Shown piece by piece: positions 18,609 through 25,933 of a DNA stretch of 64,000 bases; position 1 is the stretch's first letter, and each line of letters begins with the position of its first letter. The translations under genes were made by a program, and so were the position numbers. This DNA is from Nocardia pseudobrasiliensis NBRC 108224 (GTDB taxonomy: Bacteria > Actinomycetota > Actinomycetes > Mycobacteriales > Mycobacteriaceae). The stretch lies in assembly GCF_001613105.1 (NCBI RefSeq), contig NZ_BDBS01000052.1:25719-89718 (forward strand). The letters run 5' to 3'. Below the pieces are notes generated by a model. The model saw nothing but the letters and a program-made list of their open reading frames with translations, ran no database searches and had not been told where the DNA came from.

Positions 18609-19130
18609 ATGCCCAAGCCCAAGAAGGGTGCTCGCTTCGGCGGGTCGGCGTCGCACCAGAAGGCGATCTTCGCCAATCTGGCCACGGCGCTTTTTGAGCA
18701 CGGTCGGATCACGACCACCGAGGCCAAGGCCAAGGCGCTGCGCCCCTACGCCGAGAAGCTCGTCACCAAGGCGAAGGCCGGCTCCCTTGCCGACCGTCGC
18801 GAGGTGCTCAAGGTGATCCGCAACAAGGATGTGGTCCACGAACTCTTCGCCAACATCGGACCGTCGTTCGAGGGCCGCGAGGGTGGCTACACCCGGATCA
18901 TCAAGACCGTCCCCCGCAAGGGCGACAACGCGCCGATGGCCATCATCGAGCTGGTTCGGGAGAAGACCGTGACCAACGAGGCCGATCGCGCTCGCCGGGT
19001 GGCTGCGTCGCAGAAGAAGGTCGAGGAGGCCCCGGTCGAGGAGACCAAGGCCGAGGAGACCAAGGCCGAGGCCGTCGAGGCCGAGGCTCCGGCCGCCGAG
19101 GAGAAGGCTGCCGAGGAAAAGGGCGAGTAA
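18609..19130 (+). CDS. rplQ: 50S ribosomal protein L17
   Basis: A 173-residue protein. The core (1-about 118) is a typical L17 beginning MPKPKKGARFGGSASHQKAI. The remaining 55 residues are an acidic, Ala/Glu/Lys-rich tail (repeated ETKAE and AEE units) as in other actinobacterial L17 proteins. AAGGAGAA lies before the ATG. It is the last ribosomal gene of the block. Confidence 0.98.
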   Translation: MPKPKKGARFGGSASHQKAIFANLATALFEHGRITTTEAKAKALRPYAEKLVTKAKAGSLADRREVLKVIRNKDVVHELFANIGPSFEGREGGYTRIIKTVPRKGDNAPMAIIELVREKTVTNEADRARRVAASQKKVEEAPVEETKAEETKAEAVEAEAPAAEEKAAEEKGE

Positions 19131-19150
19131 TTCGCTCCCTCACCTGACGC

Positions 19151-19186
19151 GCGAGCCCGCCGTCCCCTCCGGGTCGGCGGGCTCGC
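19151..19186 (+). terminator. Stem-loop terminator candidate after rplQ
   Basis: GCGAGCCCGCCG (19151-19162) pairs perfectly with CGGCGGGCTCGC (19175-19186) around a 12-base loop. It lies 20 bp after the rplQ stop and before truA. It has no T tract, common for actinobacterial terminators, so read-through into truA is possible. Confidence 0.6.
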
Positions 19187-19208
19187 TCATGTTAACCAGG
19201 AGGTCGCT

Positions 19209-20060
19209 GTGATCGCCGAGGATCCGGCCCAGCACACCGTTGCGGTTCGGGTACGACTGGATATCGGTTATGACGGCACAGATTTCACCGGTTGGGCCCG
19301 TCAGCCGGGCTTGCGCACCGTGCAGGGCGTACTCGAGGAATCGCTGAGCAAGGTGCTGCGCGAACCGATCCAGCTCACGGTGGCCGGACGCACCGATGCG
19401 GGTGTGCACGCCGAGGGCCAGGTGGCGCATTTCGATACGACCTCCGAACCGGATGCCGCCAAACTGGTGCACAGGCTGGCCCGCTTCCTGCCGAAAGATG
19501 TGCGGGTCACCGCCGTTCGCACGGCCCCACCCGAATTCGACGCTCGTTTCTCGGCGATTCGCCGTCACTACGCCTACCGCCTGACCACCGCGCCCTACGG
19601 CGCCGAACCGCTGCGTGCGCGCAGTGTGGTTCCGTGCCGGTCCGAAGTGGACCTCGCGGCAATGCGCGTGGCCTCGGGAAAACTGCTGGGACTGCACGAT
19701 TTCGCGGCCTTCTGCCGCCGCCGCGAGGGCGCGACCACCGTGCGGGAACTGCAGCGCTTCGACTGGGAGCGCGACGGCGACCTGCTCACCGCCTACGTCA
19801 GCGCGGATGCCTTCTGCTGGTCCATGGTTCGCAGTCTGGTCGGCGCGGTCCTGGCCGTCGGTGAGGGTCGCCGCACGCCCGAATGGGTCGCCGGACTCCT
19901 CGCCGAACGCGAGCGCTCCAGCTCGGTCACGGTCGCCCCGGCACACGGCCTGAGCCTGATCGCAGTGGACTACCCGCCCGATGCCGAACTCGCCGCCCGC
20001 AATGCCCAGACCAGGGAAATGCGTACCGTTCCGGCGGGCGGCGGTTGTTGTGGCGAGTGA
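19209..20060 (+). CDS. truA: tRNA pseudouridine(38-40) synthase TruA
   Basis: A 283-residue enzyme that isomerises uridines 38-40 in the tRNA anticodon stem-loop. The start RLDIGYDGTDFTGWARQPG, the catalytic aspartate motif GRTDAGVHAEGQVAHF and the later FCWSMVRSLVGA segment are diagnostic. The GTG has AGGAGG five bases upstream. The last six codons (GGCCGE) and the TGA lie within the first unit of the 85-bp direct repeat that follows, so the C-terminal end has probably been rewritten by the repeat. Confidence 0.97.
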   Translation: MIAEDPAQHTVAVRVRLDIGYDGTDFTGWARQPGLRTVQGVLEESLSKVLREPIQLTVAGRTDAGVHAEGQVAHFDTTSEPDAAKLVHRLARFLPKDVRVTAVRTAPPEFDARFSAIRRHYAYRLTTAPYGAEPLRARSVVPCRSEVDLAAMRVASGKLLGLHDFAAFCRRREGATTVRELQRFDWERDGDLLTAYVSADAFCWSMVRSLVGAVLAVGEGRRTPEWVAGLLAERERSSSVTVAPAHGLSLIAVDYPPDAELAARNAQTREMRTVPAGGGCCGE

Positions 20061-20252
20061 TCGGTGAGTTGACGAGGTGGCCGGGGCTCTGCGGGTGGTG
20101 GGCTCGGTTCCCGTGTGGGTGGGCTCTGGTTGTTGTGGCGAGTGATTGGCGAGTTGATGAGGTGGCCGGGGCTCTGCGGGTGGTGGGCTCGGTTCCCGTG
20201 TGGGTGGGCTCTGGTTGTTGTGGCGAGTGATTGGCGAGTTGATGAGGTGGCC
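20043..20252. repeat. 85-bp direct repeat, about 2.5 copies, overlapping the truA stop
   Basis: Units begin GGTTGTTGTGGCGAGTGA at 20043, 20128 and 20213, exactly 85 bp apart. Copies 1 and 2 differ at only a few positions. Copy 3 is cut after about 40 bp. The truA stop TGA is inside unit 1. Length, tandem head-to-tail arrangement and overlap with a stop codon resemble mycobacterial MIRU elements, but no sequence identity is claimed. Confidence 0.9.
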
Positions 20253-20282
20253 AGGGGGCCGTGGATGGCAGACTCGGCTTCC

Positions 20283-21134
20283 ATGAGTCCGGTTAGTCGA
20301 GGTCGCAAGAAGGAAAGCAAGAATCATCGCGGGCGCGAATACGAGCCCGCCGAGCCCGCGGAGGAGCAGCTCGGTCCCGACCATCCGGTGGTCCGGGAGA
20401 TGCTCGACAATGTCGTTGCCACCCTCGACGACTTCGAGCCCGTGGACGATCCGGTGGACGGTGAGTATCTGGCCGCCTCGCTGCTGGCGATCGGCTACGG
20501 CACCGGCGCCGAGGCGGCCGACGCGTTCGCGCAGCTGTTCATCGCCGAGGCCGAGGAGCACGGGACGCCGGGCGCCCTGGCCTTCCTGCTCAGCGTCGCG
20601 GCGCTGACCTCCGGACAGACCCGATCGCTGGCCGTCGCGGCCGCGGATCGCCTGGCGGCCGCCGGGGTCGTGGCTCCGCCATGGGTGGCCGAGCTCGGCG
20701 AGCCGACCACCGCGGGCGAATACTTCCGCTGGTCCGAGGGCGATGGCGTGGGCGCGGTCCTCTACGGCAGCTTCCACCGGGCCGGTCGCACCGACGGCTT
20801 CCTGCTGTTCGTCGACGAGGAGGACTGCGGTTCGGCCAACGATCTGGCCCCCTTCGTCAGCGCCGAGGCCCTCGAGGAGGCCCGCCGCATGACCAACGAG
20901 GAGGAGTCCGCCCCCGAGGCCCCCATCGCCGCCGACGAATTCCGCTGGCGCGTCGAGGCCGCCCTCGGCGTGCGCGAATCCCACGACCGCGAGGTCATCG
21001 AACTCGGCATCGAACCCGAACAGCCCGAGGGTGACGATATCCCCTACGAGGTCACCGACGTGGTGTTGCGCGCTCGACTACGCGCCCTGCCCATGTCCGC
21101 GAAACCGCTTCCGGCGCACGTGCATCCGGCGTAG
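20283..21134 (+). CDS. Conserved hypothetical protein, acidic
   Basis: Function not recognised. The product is 283 residues from ATG 20283 (MSPVSRGRKKESKNHRGR); an ATG at 20265 with a better GGGGG site would add six residues. After the basic N-terminal tail, the protein is rich in Glu, Asp and Ala, mostly helical in appearance, without a signal peptide, transmembrane segments or clear catalytic motifs. It lies immediately downstream of the direct repeat and ends at a strong bidirectional terminator before hsp20. Codon use is typical of the surroundings. Confidence 0.7.
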   Translation: MSPVSRGRKKESKNHRGREYEPAEPAEEQLGPDHPVVREMLDNVVATLDDFEPVDDPVDGEYLAASLLAIGYGTGAEAADAFAQLFIAEAEEHGTPGALAFLLSVAALTSGQTRSLAVAAADRLAAAGVVAPPWVAELGEPTTAGEYFRWSEGDGVGAVLYGSFHRAGRTDGFLLFVDEEDCGSANDLAPFVSAEALEEARRMTNEEESAPEAPIAADEFRWRVEAALGVRESHDREVIELGIEPEQPEGDDIPYEVTDVVLRARLRALPMSAKPLPAHVHPA

Positions 21135-21137
21135 GCC

Positions 21138-21173
21138 GCAAGGGGCGGCCGCGAAATGCGCGGCCGCCCTTGC
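21138..21173. terminator. Bidirectional stem-loop between convergent hypothetical gene and hsp20
   Basis: The left arm GCAAGGGGCGGCCGCG pairs with CGCGGCCGCCCTTGC with one bulged G; the loop is short. It begins three bases after the stop of the upstream gene and sits 80 bp from the stop of hsp20. It is suited to terminate from the left; a T-poor tail makes strength uncertain. Confidence 0.6.
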
Positions 21174-21253
21174 CTATTCGATGGTCATTACTTCGGTATT
21201 CGAGGTTGTCGCTATGCGGAAACCACCTCCTTCGTCGCCGGGACTTCGGATTC

Positions 21254-21709
21254 TCAGCCCGGCTGGGTGCCGGAGCTCGCTTCGATGGTCTTGGGGCCGT
21301 GGCCCATTCCGCTGATTTCGATGCGGCGGGGTTTGGCCTTCTCCGCGATCGGGAGGGTGACGGACAGGACGCCGTCGTTGTAGGTGGCCGAGATGTCGTC
21401 GGTGTCGATGCCCTCGCCCAGAGACAACTGACGCATGTACGTACCCGCGAACCGCTCGGATGCGACCCACTGGACGTTCTGGTCGCTGGGCAGGCTGCGC
21501 TGCGCCTTCAGGGTGAGAGTGCCGTTGTCGACACTGACTTCGACCGAACCGGGGTCCACGCCGGGCAGGTCGGCGTTCAGCACATAGTGATCGCCGGCCT
21601 TGAACAGATCCATCGGCATGAAGCGCGGCGCGCGTGCTGTGCCGGCGGTCTCTCCCAAGAGTTGGCGGGCAACGGTGTCGATGTCGTGGAACGGATCGAA
21701 CCTCAGCAC
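21254..21709 (-). CDS. hsp20: Hsp20/alpha-crystallin family small heat shock protein
   Basis: A 151-residue protein beginning MLRFDPFHDIDTVARQLLG with an alpha-crystallin domain (about 42-135): LNADLPGVDPGSVEVSVDNGTLTLKAQR, then the GVLSVTLPIAEKAKPRRIEI strand pair. The short C-terminal tail lacks a strong I-x-I motif. Small Hsps hold unfolded proteins for the ClpB/DnaK system. An AGGTGATTT-type leader precedes the ATG. A CIRCE inverted repeat 75-101 bp upstream indicates HrcA control (see that entry). Confidence 0.95.
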   Translation of the reverse strand: MLRFDPFHDIDTVARQLLGETAGTARAPRFMPMDLFKAGDHYVLNADLPGVDPGSVEVSVDNGTLTLKAQRSLPSDQNVQWVASERFAGTYMRQLSLGEGIDTDDISATYNDGVLSVTLPIAEKAKPRRIEISGMGHGPKTIEASSGTQPG

Positions 21710-21783
21710 TGGAAATCACCTCCATATGTCAGTGGCGACGCCCGCCTCGAGCGGCGAGCGCCGGAAGCTGTACGCCAATAAAT

Positions 21784-21810
21784 TTAGCACTCTCATGGCA
21801 CGAGTGCCAG
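21784..21810. promoter_or_regulatory. CIRCE operator (HrcA-binding site) upstream of hsp20
   Basis: TTAGCACTC (21784-21792), nine bases, then GAGTGCCAG (21802-21810). The CIRCE consensus is TTAGCACTC-N9-GAGTGCTAA, so the left half is exact and the right half matches 7 of 9. It lies in the 155-bp divergent spacer between hsp20 and the F420 oxidoreductase gene, placed to control hsp20 and possibly both genes. Confidence 0.8.
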
Positions 21811-21864
21811 ATGTGATTCGGCTCGCGTCCGCGATGGAATAGGTCGCGCCACAGTGGAGTTCGG

Positions 21865-22704
21865 ATGGGCATGACGATTGAGGGACTCGGAAAGTTCGGC
21901 GTATGGGGCCACAGCTCGGCGTTCACGCCGGAGAGTGCGCGTGAGCTGGAGACGCTGGGATACGGGACGTTGTGGCTGGGCGGATCGCCGGCGGCCGAAC
22001 TGGCGGAGGTCGACCCGCTGCTCGCGGCGACCGAGAACCTGTCCATCGGGACCAGCGTCGTCAATATCTGGTCGGCCCCGGCCGAGCAGGTCGCCGAATC
22101 CTTCCATCGGATCGAGGCGAAGTTCCCGGGCCGGTTCGTCCTGGGCGTCGGCGCGGGACATCCCGAACACACCGATGTCTATCGCAAGCCCTACGACGCC
22201 CTCGTGGACTACCTCGACGAACTGGACGGGGCGGGCGTGCCGCAGCAGCGACGCGCGCTGGCGGCGCTGGGGCCACGCGTGCTGGAGCTGGCGCGCGATC
22301 GCACCGCCGGCGCGCTGCCCTATCTGACCACCGCCGAGCACACCCGCCAGGCGCGCGAAATCCTCGGCGTCGACGCGCTTCTGGTCGCCGAGCACAAGGT
22401 GCTGCTCGACACCGATCCCGAACGGGCCCGCGCGACCGCGCGCCCCCGGGTGGAGTTCTATTTGAACCTGAAGAACTACGTCTCGAATCTGAAGCGCCTC
22501 GGCTTCTCCGACGAGGATGTGGCCTTCCCCGGTAGCGACCGACTCATCGATGCCCTCGCCCTGCACGGCACCGCCGACCAGGTCGCCGACTCACTCGTCG
22601 CGCATCTGGCCGCGGGCGCGGATCAGGTTGCGATTCAGGTCGTTTCGGCGGACTCCCTGGCCGATCTGCGCGCACTCGCGCCCGCCCTGGCCGAGCGGAT
22701 CTGA
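21865..22704 (+). CDS. LLM-class F420-dependent oxidoreductase
   Basis: A 279-residue luciferase-like TIM barrel. Supporting segments are ELETLGYGTLWLGGSPA near the N-terminus, the NLSIGTSVVNIW strand, and FPGRFVLGVGAGHPE, the typical cofactor-binding strand-loop of actinobacterial F420-dependent LLM enzymes. The central RARATARPRVEFYLNLKNY and C-terminal HGTADQVADSLVAHLAAGADQVAIQV also fit this family (TIGR03620-like). The substrate is unknown. It is divergent from hsp20 and convergent with vapC. Confidence 0.88.
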   Translation: MGMTIEGLGKFGVWGHSSAFTPESARELETLGYGTLWLGGSPAAELAEVDPLLAATENLSIGTSVVNIWSAPAEQVAESFHRIEAKFPGRFVLGVGAGHPEHTDVYRKPYDALVDYLDELDGAGVPQQRRALAALGPRVLELARDRTAGALPYLTTAEHTRQAREILGVDALLVAEHKVLLDTDPERARATARPRVEFYLNLKNYVSNLKRLGFSDEDVAFPGSDRLIDALALHGTADQVADSLVAHLAAGADQVAIQVVSADSLADLRALAPALAERI

Positions 22705-22710
22705 TGGTAT

Positions 22711-23133
22711 TCAGCCAAGGTATTCGACCGAGACGCCGATGGTTTCGTAGGTGATCGTCGCGCGGCGATCGAGGCTCAGCAGCGTCGCAGCATGCTCGGC
22801 GGCCGTGCATGCGATCAAGGCGTCATATGTCTGACCACCGAGAAGTTGGCCAGCCGCGGCCGTCGCAAGGAGCTCCTGATACCCAACGTCCGAAAGGGTG
22901 AGATAAGGATCAGGGAAGCGACTGGTGAGGAATTCGTGCACTATACCGGGCTGCGCTCGATGTGGCGGAGGTAGCCGGGTCAGCACCGAATACGCCTCGA
23001 CAGCGGCGTGCGCGACGAGCCGGGGTCTACGGGACAACGCTTTTCGGGCGATTCCATGGAATTCGTGCCAACTGGCGAATCCCGCGATCACGACGCTGGA
23101 GTCGACCGTGACCGATGGGCCGACATCGGTCAT
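22711..23133 (-). CDS. vapC: PIN-domain toxin, VapC family
   Basis: A 140-residue PIN-domain protein. Acidic active-site residues are visible in VTVDSSVVIAGF (first Asp), in AAVEAYSVLTRL (Glu) and in GQTYDALIACTA (Asp), followed by LLSLDRRA with the fourth acidic residue. VapC toxins are Mg-dependent ribonucleases that cut tRNA or rRNA. Its start overlaps the stop of the AbrB-like antitoxin gene by four bases, the normal vapBC arrangement. Confidence 0.92.
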   Translation of the reverse strand: MTDVGPSVTVDSSVVIAGFASWHEFHGIARKALSRRPRLVAHAAVEAYSVLTRLPPPHRAQPGIVHEFLTSRFPDPYLTLSDVGYQELLATAAAGQLLGGQTYDALIACTAAEHAATLLSLDRRATITYETIGVSVEYLG

Positions 23134-23375
23134 CGTCGACTCTGCTCCAAGACATCACGCACGAGTTCGGCGGTGAGCGTGGGCATCTCGGTATCGGTGA
23201 CCGCCGCGACCCCGTCGCCCTCGTCCACGAGGTGCATAGGGGTAGGGGCGGGCGCGATCTCCAAGTGGCCATCACGTTCGACTACTTCGACGGGCTGTCC
23301 GGCCGTCAATCCGAGCGCATCACGAAGCGGCTTCGGAATAACCACTCGGCCTGCGGCATCGATGGCAGCTCTCAT
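23130..23375 (-). CDS. vapB: AbrB/MazE-type antitoxin (VapB)
   Basis: An 81-residue protein beginning MRAAIDAAGRVVIPKPLRDALGL, the swapped-hairpin AbrB DNA-binding domain of VapB antitoxins. The C-terminal half (PTLTAELVRDVLEQSRR) is the toxin-binding tail. The start chosen is the ATG at 23375; longer frame extension upstream overlaps csoR and is a shadow. The antitoxin binds VapC and represses its own promoter. It begins 41 bp after csoR on the same strand, so the trio could be co-transcribed. Confidence 0.9.
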   Translation of the reverse strand: MRAAIDAAGRVVIPKPLRDALGLTAGQPVEVVERDGHLEIAPAPTPMHLVDEGDGVAAVTDTEMPTLTAELVRDVLEQSRR

Positions 23376-23416
23376 GCCATAAAAATACCATTCGTGTCCT
23401 GACCTGGGCCACCGCC

Positions 23417-23749
23417 TCAGGAGCGGACGAGGCGGGCGATGGCGTCGGTGGCCTCTTTGATCTTGGCCTCCGCCTCCGGCCCGCCCTTGACCGCGGCGTC
23501 GACCACGCAGTGGCTGATGTGGTCCTCGAGTAGGCCCATCGCGACGGCCTGCAGGGCCTTGGTCATGGCCGAGACCTGGGTGAGGATATCGATGCAGTAC
23601 TTTTCTTCTTCGACCATGCGCTGCAGGCCGCGTGCCTGGCCCTCGATGCGGCGCAGGCGCTTGAGGTAGTCGTCCTTGGCCGTGATGTAGCCGTGGGTGG
23701 TGTGATCGTGGCAGGACTGATCCGCCGTGATGGTGTGGTCCTCGGTCAC
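23417..23749 (-). CDS. csoR: CsoR/RicR-type copper-sensing repressor
   Basis: A 110-residue all-helical regulator. The Cu(I) ligands are visible as Cys (EEEKYCIDIL), His and Cys (EDHISHCVVDA), with the RRIEGQARGLQRM helix typical of the family. Apo-protein represses and Cu(I) binding releases DNA. The His-rich N-terminus (CHDHTTHGY) may also bind metal. A perfect TACCC-N5-GGGTA operator lies 29 bp upstream of the ATG, implying autoregulation. No copper ATPase or chaperone gene is in the window. Confidence 0.93.
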   Translation of the reverse strand: MTEDHTITADQSCHDHTTHGYITAKDDYLKRLRRIEGQARGLQRMVEEEKYCIDILTQVSAMTKALQAVAMGLLEDHISHCVVDAAVKGGPEAEAKIKEATDAIARLVRS

Positions 23750-23777
23750 GGGCTCTCCTGCCGTCGTTCCGGTAATA

Positions 23778-23792
23778 TACCCCCCTAGGGTA
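23778..23792. promoter_or_regulatory. CsoR/RicR operator, TACCC-N5-GGGTA
   Basis: TACCC (23778-23782), CCCTA, GGGTA (23788-23792) form a perfect inverted repeat of the type bound by mycobacterial copper repressors. It is placed to control csoR (and vapBC if co-transcribed) and, on the other side, mtnP, whose start is 95 bp away. Confidence 0.75.
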
Positions 23793-23886
23793 CAGCACGC
23801 TGGGAGAATTGTCAGACGGCCACGTATGCGGGCGTTCGCATGATCCGATGCGACGCGCCGGGATCGGGTAGGTGAGAATCGGGGGC

Positions 23887-24696
23887 ATGAGTTCGGTTCC
23901 CCGCCCCGCGCTGGCCATCATCGGCGGTAGCGGTTTCTACGACTTCTTCGGCGACGACGCGACCACCCTCGAGATCGAGACGCCCTACGGCGCGCCGAGT
24001 GCCCCGATCACCGTCGGCGATGTCGACGGCCGACAGGTGGCCTTCCTGCCGCGGCACGGTCGTAAGCACGAATACTCCCCGCACACCGTGCCGTATCGGG
24101 CGAATATGTGGGCGCTGCGGTCGATCGGCGTGCGCCGGATCTTCGCGCCCTGTGCGGTCGGCAGCCTGCGCGCCGACTGGGGGCCGGGCACGGTCGCGGT
24201 GCCCGATCAGCTGGTGGACCGCACCTCCGGGCGGGCGCAGACCTACTTCGACAACGGCGGCATTCATGTCTCCTTCGCCGATCCCTACTGCGACGATCTG
24301 CGCGGCGCGGCTGTGGCCTCGGCGGTCGAGGAATTGCCGCTGAAGCAGAACGCGACCATGGTCGTGGTGCAGGGCCCGCGCTTTTCCACCCGCGCGGAGA
24401 GCCGCTGGTTCGCCGGACAGGGCTGGGAACTGGTCAACATGACCGGCTTCCCCGAGGCCGTCCTGGCCCGTGAGCTCGAAATGTGCTATGCGGCAATCGC
24501 TTTGGTGACCGATCTGGACGCCGGGCTGGAATCGGGTGAGGGCGTCAGCGCCGCGGCCGTCTTCGCGGAGTTCGAGCGCAATCTGGTGCCGTTCAAGAAG
24601 TTGGTGCGCCACGCGGTGGCGGCGGTCGGCTCGACCGAAACCTGTGAGCGCTGCCGTGTTCATGCGGGAGTGGCGCTGCCGTTCGAACTACCCTGA
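23887..24696 (+). CDS. mtnP: S-methyl-5'-thioadenosine phosphorylase
   Basis: A 269-residue PNP/MTAP family enzyme that cleaves methylthioadenosine with phosphate in methionine salvage. The phosphate-binding GGSGFYDFF near the N-terminus, RHGRKHEYSPH, GPRFSTRAESRWF and the substrate motif NMTGFPEAVLARE are present. The ATG at 23887 follows GGGGGC; a GTG at 23872 is possible. The order with galE3 four bases downstream copies M. tuberculosis Rv0535-Rv0536, supporting the assignment. An exact MTA versus inosine preference cannot be read safely. Confidence 0.9.
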   Translation: MSSVPRPALAIIGGSGFYDFFGDDATTLEIETPYGAPSAPITVGDVDGRQVAFLPRHGRKHEYSPHTVPYRANMWALRSIGVRRIFAPCAVGSLRADWGPGTVAVPDQLVDRTSGRAQTYFDNGGIHVSFADPYCDDLRGAAVASAVEELPLKQNATMVVVQGPRFSTRAESRWFAGQGWELVNMTGFPEAVLARELEMCYAAIALVTDLDAGLESGEGVSAAAVFAEFERNLVPFKKLVRHAVAAVGSTETCERCRVHAGVALPFELP

Positions 24697-24700
24697 GTCG

Positions 24701-25933
24701 ATGCGTGTTTTGCTGACCGGCGCGGCCGGGTTCATCGGCTCGCATGTCCACCGCGCGCTGTGCGCCGCCGGTCACGATGTGGTAGCGGTGGATGCGCTGC
24801 TCACAAGCGTGCACGGGCCGAATGCGTCCGCGCCGGAAGATGTTTCGGTGATCGACGTCCGCGATCCGCGCGCCCTGGATCCGCTGCTGCGCGGGGTCGA
24901 GGTGGTCTGCCATCTCGCCGCGGCCGTTCCGCCGGGCGCGGTCGTCGCGGAGACGGCCGCCGCGGCCGTGCCCGCGGTGCCGCCGGAACCCGAAGTGGAC
25001 AGTGCGACAGTCGAATCGGAGCCGAAGGAGGCATCCGAGGACATTCCCGAACGCGGCACCGAACCCGCGACCAGACCGGCGCGCGGGCCCGAACCCGTTC
25101 GCGGACAACGCGATCGGCCCCCGGCCCGGCCCGGCGGACCGGATCTGCAGGCCGGGCCGACCTATGCGGCACACAACGATCTGGGCACGGCCGTCCTGCT
25201 GGCCGCCATGGAACGTGCCGGAGTGCGGCGGCTGGTACTGGGTTCGTCGGTGTCGGTCTACGGGGAGGGCCGCTATCGCGGCTCGCGCGGCGGGGTGTTC
25301 TTCCCGATCGCGCGGCGGCGGACCGATCTGGACCGCGGCATGTTCGACCACCGCGCACCGCGCACCGGGGAGATTCTGACCTGGGATCCGATACTCGAGG
25401 AGGCGCCGACCCGGCCCCGCACCGCCTATGCCGCGAGCAAGGCGGCGCAGGAGAACTACGCGCTGGCGTGGGGTCTGGGCACCGGTGCGGCGGTGACCGT
25501 CCTGCGCTATCACCACGTCTACGGCGATCCGATCGGTGAGCATCCCTCGTCCGCGGCGCATTCCGGCGTCGTGGCCAGATTCCGCGCCGAACTCGTGGCG
25601 GGCCGCGCGCCGTTCGTCTTCGAGGACGGCGGTCAGGTCCGCGATTTCGTGCACGTCCGCGATGCCGCCGCCGCGACGCTGGCCGCGGTGGAGCGCGCGC
25701 TACCGGGTTTCGTGCCGCTCAATATCGCCTCCGGTCATCCGATCACGCTGTGGCAGGCGGCCTCGCTGATGGCGCGCGCCCGCCGCGGTCCCGAACCCGT
25801 GGTGACCGGCAACTATCGGCTCACCGACGTCCGCCATATCGTCGCCCATCCCGAACGCGCCCGCGAGGCCCTCGGCTTCACCGCCCGCATCGCGCCCGCG
25901 CAGGGTCTGGCCGACTACGCCACCGCCCCCTAA
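24701..25933 (+). CDS. NAD-dependent epimerase/dehydratase (GalE3-like) with a disordered insertion
   Basis: A 410-residue extended SDR: GAAGFIGSH (7-15) for NAD, SSVSVYG for the catalytic Ser, YAASK for Tyr/Lys. The genomic partner is mtnP, as with galE3 (Rv0536), so a UDP-sugar epimerase role is inferred. About 70 residues (79-152), rich in Ala, Pro, Glu and Arg, replace the short loop that normally links VCHLAA to YAAHNDLGT. The frame is continuous, so this is not a sequencing frameshift. The last codon overlaps the convergent gene by four bases. Confidence 0.85.
   Translation: MRVLLTGAAGFIGSHVHRALCAAGHDVVAVDALLTSVHGPNASAPEDVSVIDVRDPRALDPLLRGVEVVCHLAAAVPPGAVVAETAAAAVPAVPPEPEVDSATVESEPKEASEDIPERGTEPATRPARGPEPVRGQRDRPPARPGGPDLQAGPTYAAHNDLGTAVLLAAMERAGVRRLVLGSSVSVYGEGRYRGSRGGVFFPIARRRTDLDRGMFDHRAPRTGEILTWDPILEEAPTRPRTAYAASKAAQENYALAWGLGTGAAVTVLRYHHVYGDPIGEHPSSAAHSGVVARFRAELVAGRAPFVFEDGGQVRDFVHVRDAAAATLAAVERALPGFVPLNIASGHPITLWQAASLMARARRGPEPVVTGNYRLTDVRHIVAHPERAREALGFTARIAPAQGLADYATAP

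Noticed and set aside
23376..23921. Long N-terminal extension of the vapB frame
   Set aside because: It overlaps csoR and its operator and has no AbrB-like sequence before residue 1 of the short form.
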